This document shows positions 8,525-17,520 of a stretch of DNA of 64,000 nucleotides, in pieces. Origin of the DNA: Thioploca ingrica (lineage in GTDB: Bacteria; Pseudomonadota; Gammaproteobacteria; Beggiatoales; Beggiatoaceae); the NCBI GenBank assembly GCA_000828835.1, contig AP014633.1, positions 2,418,001 to 2,482,000 on the forward strand, written 5' to 3'. The stretch's first letter is position 1. The number at the start of each line of letters is the position of its first letter. Both the position numbers and the translations under genes were made by a program. The notes below the pieces were generated by a model that saw only the letters and a program-made list of their open reading frames with translations, had not been told where the DNA came from and made no database searches.

Positions 8525-9052
8525 TTAAAAATACAACCGAATGGTTCGGGTTAAAGTCGTTAACTGATCTTTGTGAATCACCGGATGCGTGACGTAATTG
8601 AGCAAATAATCTTCGTTACCAAACCGACCCACCAGACCAAATTCACGTAACGGATAGCTAATAAATCCGGCCGGTTCTTTGGCTTCCAGGGTAGCTCGAA
8701 TTTGAATCCGACTGGTGAAATCACTCACCGGTTGATCACTTTTATCTAAGTAGTCGATACTGAGATTCGTAATCTCCACCGGCTCGGGATCGACTAACAA
8801 CTCCTGCGTTTCGGTGGGAAGGGGTGTCCCGTCGGTATCCCACTTATCATTGCCAATTCCTACCTGAAGAGATTGAATTCCCAACTCGCCATTAAGAGCT
8901 TGACCGCCGTTCTTCATCACTTTGGCCAAGAAAATCCGACACGATTCGACAATCGTATTACTCTTCCAATCGCTTTGGTAAATTAACTGACCGGCTGCAT
9001 CAGTCAGCTCATCGCGGTAAATGCCTTTAATCTGTAACTTAATTATTTCCAC
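8525..9052 (-). CDS. Tail collar/fibre-like eCIS protein
   Basis: A 175-residue protein with the pattern of phage tail collar or fibre N-terminal domains: LQVGIGNDKWDTDGTPLPTE followed later by SYPLREFGLVGRF and an end of alternating hydrophobic strands (LTRTIRLYF). Its start overlaps the stop of the gpI gene at 9039 by 14 bases, so the two are probably co-translated. It may link the gpI arm to the propeller protein encoded next. Domain assignment is by pattern only. Confidence 0.6.
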   Translation of the reverse strand: MEIIKLQIKGIYRDELTDAAGQLIYQSDWKSNTIVESCRIFLAKVMKNGGQALNGELGIQSLQVGIGNDKWDTDGTPLPTETQELLVDPEPVEITNLSIDYLDKSDQPVSDFTSRIQIRATLEAKEPAGFISYPLREFGLVGRFGNEDYLLNYVTHPVIHKDQLTTLTRTIRLYF

Positions 9053-11903
9053 ATTGAAATCCTCCTGCGGTTAAACCAAGGTAACAAGTTCTAAACCGAG
9101 CGGCATGAATACGCTCGCTGAGTTCGTTGGGATTAAAATTAAAATCGACGGTCGTTCGCCAGTTCGACTGCGGTAAAGATTCTCCAGGTAACGCTTGAAT
9201 CCAAATCCAATCCGGCGCGGCATCGGTAAAGTTATCTGTCAAGCCGGTATAGCTATCTTGACTGGCTGGGTAAAGCTGGTTATCCCAAAATTCCTCCAGC
9301 CGTCGTTGGGGCGTTTGCTTGGGAAAATCATAGGTATAAACAAATTCTTGATTAAGAATGGGCTCCAGGGCAAAGACTACTCGAGTTTGAATCGGTAAGA
9401 ATTGTTGCAACGTACTGGTGAGCCACAACTGATCCTGCTGATACCAAAGCGGATTTTGTAAAGCGGATGTCAGGTAAATCGCCACGGTATCGCGGGCATA
9501 CCAGTTACTCGCTGTACGTTGTCCGGGTTGACCGATATCATAAGTATACGTTTGAAAATCACCCCATTGACCCTGTAAACTCAGTTTGGTTGAATTAGCC
9601 AGGTCAAGCGTAGTTGAACCAGCGGCACGAAAGTCAACGGTTTCAATGCCACCGGGGCTGCGGGAGAAAACCCGGTCGTTAGCGCGATAAATGAGCCAAG
9701 TAACGCCGCTTTCCAAAGTGATCGGGGAGGGATGATGTTGAGAATACGGGTTACTGGTGAGCATTTGCACGTCGCTCAATTGACCCGTAGCAACCGCTAA
9801 AATACCGCACCAAATTGACCAACTGCCGCTGCGGTTAGAACTCCAAAATAGTTCAATTTTTGCGCCATTATCAATCACTTGTGCAGTGAGTTCGCGAGCA
9901 TCGTAATCGGGCGTCGGTGTGACTAACAGCTTGAGCTCATCCCATTGACCACCTTTCGGTTTCACTCGATAAACGATCTGCCAGCGCCAATTGGGTTCTC
10001 GCCGCGCCCAAAACACCCACAAGCTGTCATCGGGTAAAGTCAAAGCGAATAAGTCTGCCAACGGTCCCGGCTCGGGAAATGTTTCCACCGCTGATTCCGG
10101 TTTCACTGTCGGTTCCAATTTTTTCTGGTTCCCACGCTCCAGCGTGGGAACCCTTAGTTTCGGTTCCACCGCCGTCGGTTCCACGAATTGATACTTCAAC
10201 TGCCAGGGTGATTTTTCAGCGGTTTGCTCTAACCAGAATAGCCAAAATGACTTCAGATCGGGTGTCAGCGCGAGCCACGGTTGCCGCCGCTGGGGTTCGT
10301 TTGGATCGGGGGGATTGGCTGTGAAAGGTTGACGTTCCGACCAATCACCGTTACCCCCCCTCACCCCCCCTGACCCAGGTGGGGAATTTATAGTGAGGTA
10401 ATCGATTCGCCAGCGCTGCGTCAGTGGATCGTAGGATTCCCACCACACCCACAGCCGCTCTTGACAGTAGCCCGCGGTGGGATGTTTATCAATCCGCCGA
10501 CTGTGGTTGAGCGGCTGACTCGGTGCCCAATGGTAGACGATTAATTGATTGTTTTCCTTTTGAATAAAATAGATTTCTTCCGCCGCCGGATCGTTAAGCC
10601 ACCAAGCGTTTTCTAAACTTTGTACTTCAACTTGCGCGGTATCGGATAGCAGCCAGCCGCGTTCTGCCAACTGGTTTTGTAATTGAATGGAAATGAGACC
10701 CCGGTTTAAATCAGTGATAAAAGGTTCCAACGCCAGCGTTAAAGTTGACAAAGTTTTATACCAAATCGCCCAGCGTTCATTCTCCTGAGTGTGATAAAAT
10801 AACCCCCATTCCTGGCTATCTTTTTGGTGAGCCACCACCGCGCGACCTTCATAAGCAAAATCTAACGATAACGGTTTGTTTAAAGATGACCAGGTGTTGG
10901 CGAGCCGAGTCAGTGCCCAGAAATTCAGTTGTTCGGGACGGTTACTGAGCACCACGTTGTTGAATAGTTCCTTGAGCCGATTATCCCAAAAACGATTTTC
11001 CCAACCTAACAACCGATTGAGAGTGGTCGTGACCGTGGGCAACGTGCCAATGGTTTGGTACAAATAAGGCGCTTGGCGAATTTCATTGCGTTGATTATCC
11101 ACCCCCCGTTGTTGCCGATAATTAGTTTGCCAACCGATCCACTCGGCTAACAGCGGCAGTAACCGACCATCCACTTTATCGAGTTGCACTAAATTAAGCA
11201 GGCTGGTCGCCAAACTGTAAATCCAATCCAGTTGACTCCCCGGAATGGCTAAAAAGCGGCGTAATTGTCCCCACTGTGGCTCGGTGGGATGAGCTAATTC
11301 TGCCGGGGGCAATACCGTATCATAACGGTGATACAGCGCCGGCAGTAACTCATACATTTGCCCGCCCAGTTGGTAAGGCGCAGTCGCCATCGCCGCTACT
11401 TGATTATGCGGATCAAATTGATAATCACCGGGATTACTGGGAATTAACGTGTAGTAATAAACCGTTTCGCCCTGAAGTGATTGGCGATCACTAAACGTTG
11501 ACGGTTGGACATAAACGTTGAGATGATCACCCTGTTTAACCAGCAAATAAAGCTGATTCACCTCCACAATTCGCCATTTTTCTCCGGCAGTTTCAATCTG
11601 GATCGTGACCGCTGGCGAAAACACGATATTATTTTGGCTAAAAATTTCGCGCAGTTGGGTCGAAAACAAGCGACGATTCAAGGGCGTGGTAAATTGGAGT
11701 CCCAGAGTGAACAATGCTGCCGTGGTTACCGTACCGATGAACCCAGCGGCGGGTAATTGACCGTCAACTAAAGTCGGATAGGTGTTATCACTGCGCAGGA
11801 TCTGAACGTCGGCATAGCGTTCTGGAGCGGGATTAACCCACTGTAACTCAATCCGATTGCCCTCAGGATGTGGGTTGGCGGTTAGGTTGAGTAAACGCAT
11901 CAC
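9039..11903 (-). CDS. gpI-like baseplate protein carrying an inserted beta-propeller
   Basis: A 954-residue protein, much longer than P2 gpI. Residues of roughly 180-320 match the phage tail protein I family (LLPALYHRYDTVLPP, LLAEWIGWQTNYR, TIGTLPTVTTTLNRLLGWE). The next 400 or so residues contain repeated 'LWVFW' units (EWGLFYH, NAWWLND, LWVWWES, FWLFWLE, LWVFWAR, IELFWSS, TWLIYRA), again about seven, the same repeat type as in 6592-8511. The final 170 residues are unassigned. Two spots in the propeller are translated genomic repeats (10128-10151 and around 10350-10385). It starts one base after the baseplate J stop. Predicted role: wedge arm that also displays a binding propeller. Confidence 0.82.
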   Translation of the reverse strand: MMRLLNLTANPHPEGNRIELQWVNPAPERYADVQILRSDNTYPTLVDGQLPAAGFIGTVTTAALFTLGLQFTTPLNRRLFSTQLREIFSQNNIVFSPAVTIQIETAGEKWRIVEVNQLYLLVKQGDHLNVYVQPSTFSDRQSLQGETVYYYTLIPSNPGDYQFDPHNQVAAMATAPYQLGGQMYELLPALYHRYDTVLPPAELAHPTEPQWGQLRRFLAIPGSQLDWIYSLATSLLNLVQLDKVDGRLLPLLAEWIGWQTNYRQQRGVDNQRNEIRQAPYLYQTIGTLPTVTTTLNRLLGWENRFWDNRLKELFNNVVLSNRPEQLNFWALTRLANTWSSLNKPLSLDFAYEGRAVVAHQKDSQEWGLFYHTQENERWAIWYKTLSTLTLALEPFITDLNRGLISIQLQNQLAERGWLLSDTAQVEVQSLENAWWLNDPAAEEIYFIQKENNQLIVYHWAPSQPLNHSRRIDKHPTAGYCQERLWVWWESYDPLTQRWRIDYLTINSPPGSGGVRGGNGDWSERQPFTANPPDPNEPQRRQPWLALTPDLKSFWLFWLEQTAEKSPWQLKYQFVEPTAVEPKLRVPTLERGNQKKLEPTVKPESAVETFPEPGPLADLFALTLPDDSLWVFWARREPNWRWQIVYRVKPKGGQWDELKLLVTPTPDYDARELTAQVIDNGAKIELFWSSNRSGSWSIWCGILAVATGQLSDVQMLTSNPYSQHHPSPITLESGVTWLIYRANDRVFSRSPGGIETVDFRAAGSTTLDLANSTKLSLQGQWGDFQTYTYDIGQPGQRTASNWYARDTVAIYLTSALQNPLWYQQDQLWLTSTLQQFLPIQTRVVFALEPILNQEFVYTYDFPKQTPQRRLEEFWDNQLYPASQDSYTGLTDNFTDAAPDWIWIQALPGESLPQSNWRTTVDFNFNPNELSERIHAARFRTCYLGLTAGGFQCGNN
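10128..10151. repeat. 24-bp palindrome inserted in frame in the gpI-like gene
   Basis: A perfect copy of the GTTCCCACGC...GCGTGGGAAC palindrome found in the intergenic region at 13863-14111. It is exactly eight codons long and is translated as VPTLERGN within the sequence KLR-VPTLERGN-QKK, so it does not disrupt the frame. It sits between two blades of the propeller region. Confidence 0.88.
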
Positions 11904-13820
11904 TTACGCTTCTCCCTCAAGCTGGACTTTGATTCCACCGAGATAGAGCGGATAATCGGTGAGTGTGGGTGCTTGCGGAATTTCATTCGCCGCTAATTCA
12001 ATCTTGCCTTTAGACTCGATTTGCAGGGCTGAACCTTGATACTCGCAGGTTTGCGCGGTCACGCTCGCGACGCCAGGCAGTTTCTTAACCGCTTCATAAA
12101 ATTGGCTTAGCTGTAAGGTGAGCAGTTGGATATCAGTGTGGTCTAACGCCAAGTAACTTTGAGCCAATGGCTTTAACTGCGGTTGAATTGCGGCTGGATC
12201 GGTACCCGCCTGGATTTGTACTTGCGCGGTCGCAATCAGGCGGGTGTCAGCTTCATCCAGATTCCCAGCTAAAGTGATCTCCAACGTGGTAACTATCGTC
12301 TTGACCGGCGGCTGCTCCTGGTTCTGGATTTGGGGCTGCTCCTGGATTTGGGTCGTTACATTTAAGCTAGTCAGGGTTCGTTCCCGCCGAAATTCGCTGA
12401 GCGTGACATATTCAACCCCTTCAACGGCTTCAATGGCTTCGTAAAATTTACTTAAATAAACCGTTTGGGCAAAATCGACTTGCTCAAAAGCGAGTAATTG
12501 CCCCGCCGCTTGTTGCACCTGCGCCTTCACCTCGTTGGGTTCATAATGGCTTTTGACCTTAACGTTGGCGGTAACGAAGATCATGACGTAATCCACATTG
12601 GCGATTTCAATTTGCGTGGTAATCGGGCGCTTATCTTCAAAGTACGCGAGTAGATTAGTACGTAACACGTCGCTCACGCTGCCACCGCCTTGTGGTGCCA
12701 CATACAATTTCACCGTATTCCAATTCGCTGCCACTGCTCGAACTTTGCCGACGCCAGGAAAATTCAGTGCCAAGGCTTGATAATCGGCTGTCGTCACCGC
12801 CCGCCGCATGGAACGAAACACGGTAGGCGCATGTAAAACGGCATGTTCAATACTTTCCCGCTGCGCCCCGCCGGTCGCCGCTACTGGATTGGTCACTTTG
12901 GCGCCCACCAAGGTTAATTGCGGTGCCCCAGCAATGGTTTGAATGGTATTCGCCGCGACATTGCCTAGCGTCCCCCCACCAACGCGGTAGGTCGCTCTGA
13001 TAATCGCATCTTTAGGTGGAATCAACCCCAAAATGCCGTCCCCAAACCGCACCGTGGCCCGATCCAGTTCATCGATTTCAATAATAAAATCCGTTTGTTG
13101 GCGAGAACTGAAGGCTAAGCTAGCGCGTAAAGTCCAGGAGTCATCAATAATGCCACTTTGATTGGTGATTAAGAGAATATCTTTATGCACCGTTTGATTA
13201 TCTCGAGAACGGAGAATTAAGGGCGAATGGGCGAGAGTAAATTTTTGATAAGGTGAACCATCGGAAGTACCGAGAATTTCATCACGGATTAAGCGCCCTT
13301 CTTCCACGGGGACGCCCGAGGATTGTTTATACTTTTTGCCTTTAGCATCGGTTATTAGCAATAGGCTACTACAATTGATAACTAATGGGGCATCACGGGT
13401 ATATTCAAAACGCACCGGCGGTTGATTGTTTTGACTTTTGGTGGCGAAGGCATCGCCTTTGGTTAGCGTAATTAGCTGCTGACAATCCGCTGGGAAAGTT
13501 AAAGTCAAGGTAGTCGAAGCCGGCGCAGCCGTAGCGAGTTGATAGCCAATCAACTGGAGATGATGAATAATACTGCGTCGCGTTTGCGCAGTGCCGAGAA
13601 AACTTTCGTTAGCCACGCGATCCAGGTAATAGCTGAGAATATCGCCCATATGGGCAAACAGTTGCAACAGGACATTACCGAAATCTGCTTCGGATTGATA
13701 ATCAGTCCATTCGGGCAGTTTATCGGGAATCAGTGCCCGCATCGATGCTAAGAAACTGTCGTAATCACGGGCCATGTAATCAATGACTTGACGTTCGTTT
13801 ACTAAGTTAATTTCTGCCAT
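11904..13820 (-). CDS. Putative baseplate assembly protein (baseplate J-like), copy 2
   Basis: A 638-residue paralogue of 930-2723. It has the same N-terminal pattern (YMARDYDSFLASMRALIP, EADFGNVLLQLFAHMGD), GTAQTRRSIIH, and RFGDGILGLIPP. It is about 40 residues longer than copy 1, mainly from an insertion rich in 'QEQPQIQNQEQ' near residue 480 and a longer C-terminal part. A strong ribosome binding site (CCGGAGAGGAAT) precedes ATG at 13820. The family forms the baseplate wedge together with gp25 (encoded just upstream) and gpI (encoded just downstream). Confidence 0.9.
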   Translation of the reverse strand: MAEINLVNERQVIDYMARDYDSFLASMRALIPDKLPEWTDYQSEADFGNVLLQLFAHMGDILSYYLDRVANESFLGTAQTRRSIIHHLQLIGYQLATAAPASTTLTLTFPADCQQLITLTKGDAFATKSQNNQPPVRFEYTRDAPLVINCSSLLLITDAKGKKYKQSSGVPVEEGRLIRDEILGTSDGSPYQKFTLAHSPLILRSRDNQTVHKDILLITNQSGIIDDSWTLRASLAFSSRQQTDFIIEIDELDRATVRFGDGILGLIPPKDAIIRATYRVGGGTLGNVAANTIQTIAGAPQLTLVGAKVTNPVAATGGAQRESIEHAVLHAPTVFRSMRRAVTTADYQALALNFPGVGKVRAVAANWNTVKLYVAPQGGGSVSDVLRTNLLAYFEDKRPITTQIEIANVDYVMIFVTANVKVKSHYEPNEVKAQVQQAAGQLLAFEQVDFAQTVYLSKFYEAIEAVEGVEYVTLSEFRRERTLTSLNVTTQIQEQPQIQNQEQPPVKTIVTTLEITLAGNLDEADTRLIATAQVQIQAGTDPAAIQPQLKPLAQSYLALDHTDIQLLTLQLSQFYEAVKKLPGVASVTAQTCEYQGSALQIESKGKIELAANEIPQAPTLTDYPLYLGGIKVQLEGEA

Positions 13821-14127
13821 ATTCCTCTCCGGTTATAAAGTTTCCTCATTCCTCGTTTCCTCGTTCCCACGCTCCAGCGTGGGAACCAGACCAATTTTCC
13901 TTTTTTCCTGGTTCCCACGCTCCAGCGTGGGAACTCTTCTTCTCTTCTTTCACCCCAGGCATTCCCACGCTAGAGCGTGGGAACGAGACCGCGTGGGAAC
14001 TAGAAAGTTAAAACTCTTTACTTCCCCCTTTGACAAAGGGGGATTGAGGGGATTTCTGCCATATTCCTCTCCGGTTATAAGTTCCTCGTTCCCACGCTCC
14101 AGCGTGGGAACCAGACCCATTTTGTCC
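13821..14127. repeat. Intergenic cluster of four GTTCCCACGC palindromes and a duplicated start region
   Basis: This 307-base gap has no convincing gene. Palindromes with arms GTTCCCACGC / GCGTGGGAAC lie at 13863-13886, 13911-13934, 13961-13984 (one arm imperfect) and 14088-14111. A CCCCCTTTGACAAAGGGGG element lies at about 14024-14042. Bases 14053-14079 repeat 13811-13837, which include the ribosome binding site and ATG of the baseplate J gene. The duplicate could start a 14-residue frame from 14062 that ends in the repeat. Confidence 0.8.
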
Positions 14128-14508
14128 CTACGAAAAATGAATTCTCACGGCTTGTTTCGACCAATTGGCTTTGTTGATATAAGCGATTTCAATCGTTATC
14201 ATTTCAGCTTGCGAATGGACTTGAATACCATCGACTTTCAAATCGTCTGCCAGCCAGCGATTCAACGCTTGACCCACGGTGAATTCCATCGCCGCAATTA
14301 AAATCGGATCATTGGGTTCAAACACCAGGTTAAAGAGCCCACAACCGAATTCAGGTAAATTCACTCGCTCACCCGGTGCCGTAAATAGCACTTGAATAAT
14401 TTTGCCCCGTAACGCGTCATCGCCACCGTGGGACGAGATTCGACCATCGGCATTGACTCCAAAGGGGAAATGAAAATTGGTTTTGGTAATCGCGGCGTTA
14501 TTTAACAT
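14128..14508 (-). CDS. gp25-like baseplate wedge protein
   Basis: A GPW/gp25-family protein of 126 residues from the ATG at 14508. Recognised by FHFPFGVNADGRISSHGGDDALRGKIIQVL, the core motif TAPGERVNLPEFGCGLFNLVFEPND, and the C-terminal strands. In T4, P2 and eCIS, this lysozyme-like-fold protein joins the sheath to the baseplate. An upstream in-frame ATG at 14523 exists, but GAGGGAATTGGAC just before 14508 is a well-placed ribosome binding site. It overlaps the preceding gene by 11 bases. Confidence 0.93.
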   Translation of the reverse strand: MLNNAAITKTNFHFPFGVNADGRISSHGGDDALRGKIIQVLFTAPGERVNLPEFGCGLFNLVFEPNDPILIAAMEFTVGQALNRWLADDLKVDGIQVHSQAEMITIEIAYINKANWSKQAVRIHFS

Positions 14509-14854
14509 GTCCAATTCCCTCATTACTTTGCTTGAAATTGACTTGCGGTATGGAAAGATCCAGTGCGTGCAGATGATTGTTAGGCAGCGCCGTACCGGTA
14601 TTGCCTTTGATAGGGAGATCGCCCTTAGTTTCGATCCCGTAAATTTCTAAATTAGCGGTCAGGTGCTCAATAACACCTTTGGCGATGGCGTAAGCTAATT
14701 TTTTCCAGCCGGCACGGACGTCATTTAATTGCTCTGCGGACATACTCGCTTGGAGAGGTGGTGACAGTATCTCATCTAATTGAGTATAAATCTGGTAACT
14801 CATGCTACCTTCTTCCATCTTCTGGGGGGGTGGTACACCAATTTTAAGTGACAT
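14498..14854 (-). CDS. Small eCIS protein of unknown function between spike and gp25
   Basis: A 118-residue protein from ATG 14854 (or 101 residues from ATG 14803, which has the better-spaced AGAAGGTAGC upstream). It contains SMSAEQLNDVRAGWKKLAYA and an end with short turns (DLPIKGNTGTALPNN). It occupies the place where many eCIS encode a PAAR spike tip. It lacks PAAR-type motifs, so this identity is not supported. A role in spike or effector attachment is only suggested by position. Confidence 0.6.
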   Translation of the reverse strand: MSLKIGVPPPQKMEEGSMSYQIYTQLDEILSPPLQASMSAEQLNDVRAGWKKLAYAIAKGVIEHLTANLEIYGIETKGDLPIKGNTGTALPNNHLHALDLSIPQVNFKQSNEGIGHVK

Positions 14855-14884
14855 AACAACTCCAAACTTGAATAATTGATTTAA

Positions 14885-15745
14885 TTAACCCAATTTCACT
14901 TTTTTCGATAAGATATCACCGTCAGGTAGTGCCGGTAGAGGAGCCAATTTAGCGATATCCGCTGGATTGAGAGGGCAGGGAGCGCCCATATTTCCTATGT
15001 GCGTGTGTGTCATTAACCAGTTAATTAACCCTTCTAAACACACTTTTTTGCCGCCATTCATTTGAATGCCAGGTGTTCCTGGTATACCACCACTCGTTTT
15101 ATCTAGAGTAATTTTGTTGCCATTAACATCCTTGAAACTCATCCCCTCGCTGTTAAGTATCATTTCATTCTTATTGGCATCAGTGAAACTCATCCCGTCA
15201 CTGTTAAGTATCATCTCATTCTTATTGGTTCCATCTTGGATTTGAATCCCGGTGGAATTTAAAGAAATCAGATGTTTATTTTGATTATCTTGAATGATCA
15301 CCTGTTCGTCACCATCCGCATCCTCCAATTGAATGGTATGCCCCTTTTTGGTTTTAATAATTTTACTGGTGGGCGGATCTTGAACACTGCCTTGCTCAGC
15401 ACCGGTTTTATCATTCGGTTTGGGCGCTTCACTTTCCCCGCCAGCTTCGCTCCAAAAGGTGCCAACCCACAGGGGAAATTCCAAATCGCCCTCTTCAAAT
15501 TCCACCCACACGCCGGCGCCGACTTCGGGAATAAACCAAAAGCCTTGATTAACGTCACCGCCATACGGCAAACAAGGCAGGGCCCAACCGGTTACGACTT
15601 CGTCACCTAACACGCTGGGAACTTGTAATTTTAAGCGCCCTAATTTTTTGGGATCGGCGTTGTCTACGACGATGCCTCGGTATTTGCCGTAAAAGCGGCG
15701 TTCGAGTTTTTGAATTAAATCGGTAATAATTTGCTCTAAGTCCAT
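14885..15745 (-). CDS. gpV/VgrG C-terminal-like spike protein
   Basis: A 286-residue baseplate spike protein. The OB-fold region RRFYGKYRGIVVDNADPKKL and GRLKLQVPSVLGDEVVTGWA, followed by PEVGAGVWVEFEEGDLEFPLW, is the gp5/gpV-type domain. The C-terminus holds a beta-helix needle with repeated NSDGMSF / NSEGMSF units, including a 51-bp tandem duplication (15128-15229). The start at ATG 15745 has AGGAAC upstream; the longer open frame upstream is within repeat sequence. It acts at the tip of the tube, puncturing the target envelope, and pairs with the gpD-like hub encoded upstream. Confidence 0.88.
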   Translation of the reverse strand: MDLEQIITDLIQKLERRFYGKYRGIVVDNADPKKLGRLKLQVPSVLGDEVVTGWALPCLPYGGDVNQGFWFIPEVGAGVWVEFEEGDLEFPLWVGTFWSEAGGESEAPKPNDKTGAEQGSVQDPPTSKIIKTKKGHTIQLEDADGDEQVIIQDNQNKHLISLNSTGIQIQDGTNKNEMILNSDGMSFTDANKNEMILNSEGMSFKDVNGNKITLDKTSGGIPGTPGIQMNGGKKVCLEGLINWLMTHTHIGNMGAPCPLNPADIAKLAPLPALPDGDILSKKVKLG

Positions 15746-15879
15746 GTTTTTGTTCCTGTCATCAAGGGTTGGCTGATAACGGTTCTTGGAGGGTGCGTCA
15801 CGTAGCCCTTCCCCCTTTAAATCCCCCCTCACCCCTTTTTGTCAACTGAGTTCCTGGATTCCGCTGCGCTCCATCCAAG

Positions 15880-16989
15880 CTATTCTGAAAAATTCTCTTT
15901 CCCAGTAGCATAAATGCCATTCCGTTTGACTCGAAAAGTTTGGGTATAACCTGCCGGCGTAAAAGTATGAGTGACGGCAGTGACGTAATAAACGCCGCTA
16001 TAGGTTTCACCAATGCCTTTGATCGTTACCAATTGCCGCGGTTTGAGCACGTGACCATAGCGGTTGGCTGAAATGATACCTTCGCCGGTGACGAACCATT
16101 CAGCTTGATGAAACAGACTTTGACATAATGCTTCCATTTCCGGTTGCCCAGTGGTTACTTCACGGCTGAGGTAAAGTTGACTCGGTTCTACGTCAGCCGT
16201 CGCTAATTGCTGCGGTTCGGTTTTACCTAAAGCCGGTTGTTGGTTACGTTGAGCGGCAGTGGTTTCAACCTTTAACACTTGTTTGCCATCAAATAAATTG
16301 ACTTGGAATAATCCCACCCCGGGCACTGGCCGTAACGCATTCATTTCTAAAGTGATTTGATCTAAATTGGTTTGCTCTTCAAAGTGGGCGGCCAAAATAG
16401 GTTGCGGCGGACTGTTCATATTGGGCAATTGAAAATAACCATTATCACCTTCCACGAAGCATTCTAAGCCATTGCGTCGTGCTAAGCGGGTGAGAAATTG
16501 CATATCGGTTTCCCGTTGGATGATAGTGGAAACGGCTTCATCGTGAATAACTTGGGTATCCGTCACCTGCGGGGTTAACCCGTATTGACTAAAGATTTGG
16601 GTAGCAATATCGCTATCTTTTTGATTCGGCCAAGCTTGTAATTTTTCCACCCGATCCAGTAGCACACTTTTATCCATTCCCGTAATTTCTAGAGTACAGC
16701 CATTAGGATCGACATCAAAATGCGGGTTAACCTGCGTGATGTAACCGCTGATCAATTCTTCATCGGCCTGATTTTCAAACCGGGCGCTGATCGTGACTTC
16801 AGTAAAAGCGCTTAAGCGTTTATCATCCAAGTGTAGCCAGGTACCATCCGCTTGTCGCCAGAGGACTAAGCTCAATTTAAATCCACCGGCCTTAGTTTCG
16901 TCTAAGAAGACTTCAACGGCAGCGAGGCAAGCGTAAAAATCGTCGGCGGGTTGATTGGCGAGGTTAACGATTAAATATTCACTTTCCAT
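15880..16989 (-). CDS. gpD/VgrG N-terminal-like hub protein
   Basis: A 369-residue phage late control D-like protein: YACLAAVEVFLDETKAGGFK, a gp27-like first domain, and DMQFLTRLARRNGLECFVEG, which is highly typical of VgrG/gpD proteins. The end GVYYVTAVTHTFTPAGYTQTFRV matches the family's last strand pattern. Together with the gpV-like protein it makes the trimeric hub and spike; the two functions are split over two genes here as in P2. The gene starts 2 bases after the LysM-like gene. Confidence 0.9.
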   Translation of the reverse strand: MESEYLIVNLANQPADDFYACLAAVEVFLDETKAGGFKLSLVLWRQADGTWLHLDDKRLSAFTEVTISARFENQADEELISGYITQVNPHFDVDPNGCTLEITGMDKSVLLDRVEKLQAWPNQKDSDIATQIFSQYGLTPQVTDTQVIHDEAVSTIIQRETDMQFLTRLARRNGLECFVEGDNGYFQLPNMNSPPQPILAAHFEEQTNLDQITLEMNALRPVPGVGLFQVNLFDGKQVLKVETTAAQRNQQPALGKTEPQQLATADVEPSQLYLSREVTTGQPEMEALCQSLFHQAEWFVTGEGIISANRYGHVLKPRQLVTIKGIGETYSGVYYVTAVTHTFTPAGYTQTFRVKRNGIYATGKENFSE

Positions 16990-16991
16990 AA

Positions 16992-17516
16992 TTAGCGACT
17001 ACCCGCCGGTGGAATGAGGAGGGGTTTGCCTATTCTATTCTGGGTTTCCACGCTGGTTACCGTGAACTTAGCCGCTGTAATGGCCGCCGTTAACGCATCG
17101 GTGTTAGTATTGAGCGAATTGAAGGTGATGATAACCGCTGATTCGCCTAGCCAAGTGTCGACGATTTGCACCGTGTTAACGCCGATGATGGCAACCAGTT
17201 GTTGATATAAATCGCTCCAAGGTGAATCAGCCATCCAAGCCAGATTAAAGCGTTGAGTTATTACCGGTTCTTTGCCCAGTAACGCCCAAGGGGATAAGAA
17301 TTCGGGGTTGGCATCGGCGATGGGCCACCAATGCAGCGATTTTTGGTAGTAGCGATAAGCCAAATTATCGAAGCGATCCACCGCCTGCAGGGTATGAAAA
17401 AAAGTTCCAGACAAGCGAGGTAACAGTCGGAATGGAGTAGATTCTCGTTCCCGACCTTGAGCATCCGTGGTAACTACGGGAGGTAGCGAATAATAACGCG
17501 AGGTTTTATTAAACAT
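16992..17516 (-). CDS. LysM-like tail protein
   Basis: A 174-residue protein from ATG 17516, preceded by CAGGATAAACTC; an upstream TTG at 17534 would overlap the preceding gene. The central segment DRFDNLAYRYYQKSLHWWPIADANPEFLSPW is a gpX/LysM-type motif seen in small proteins next to the hub in P2-like and eCIS clusters, where they help stabilise the hub-tube junction. The last 60 residues (TNTDALTAAITAAKFTVTSVE) are an additional small alpha/beta part. Confidence 0.8.
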   Translation of the reverse strand: MFNKTSRYYSLPPVVTTDAQGRERESTPFRLLPRLSGTFFHTLQAVDRFDNLAYRYYQKSLHWWPIADANPEFLSPWALLGKEPVITQRFNLAWMADSPWSDLYQQLVAIIGVNTVQIVDTWLGESAVIITFNSLNTNTDALTAAITAAKFTVTSVETQNRIGKPLLIPPAGSR

Positions 17517-17520
17517 GAGT

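Noticed and set aside
13863..14111. CRISPR array
   Set aside because: Repeats are self-complementary with irregular spacing and spacers that include other repeats; no cas genes exist.
14498..14854. PAAR spike tip
   Set aside because: The position suits a PAAR protein, but no PAAR-type glycine/proline repeats or metal-binding His/Cys pattern can be seen.
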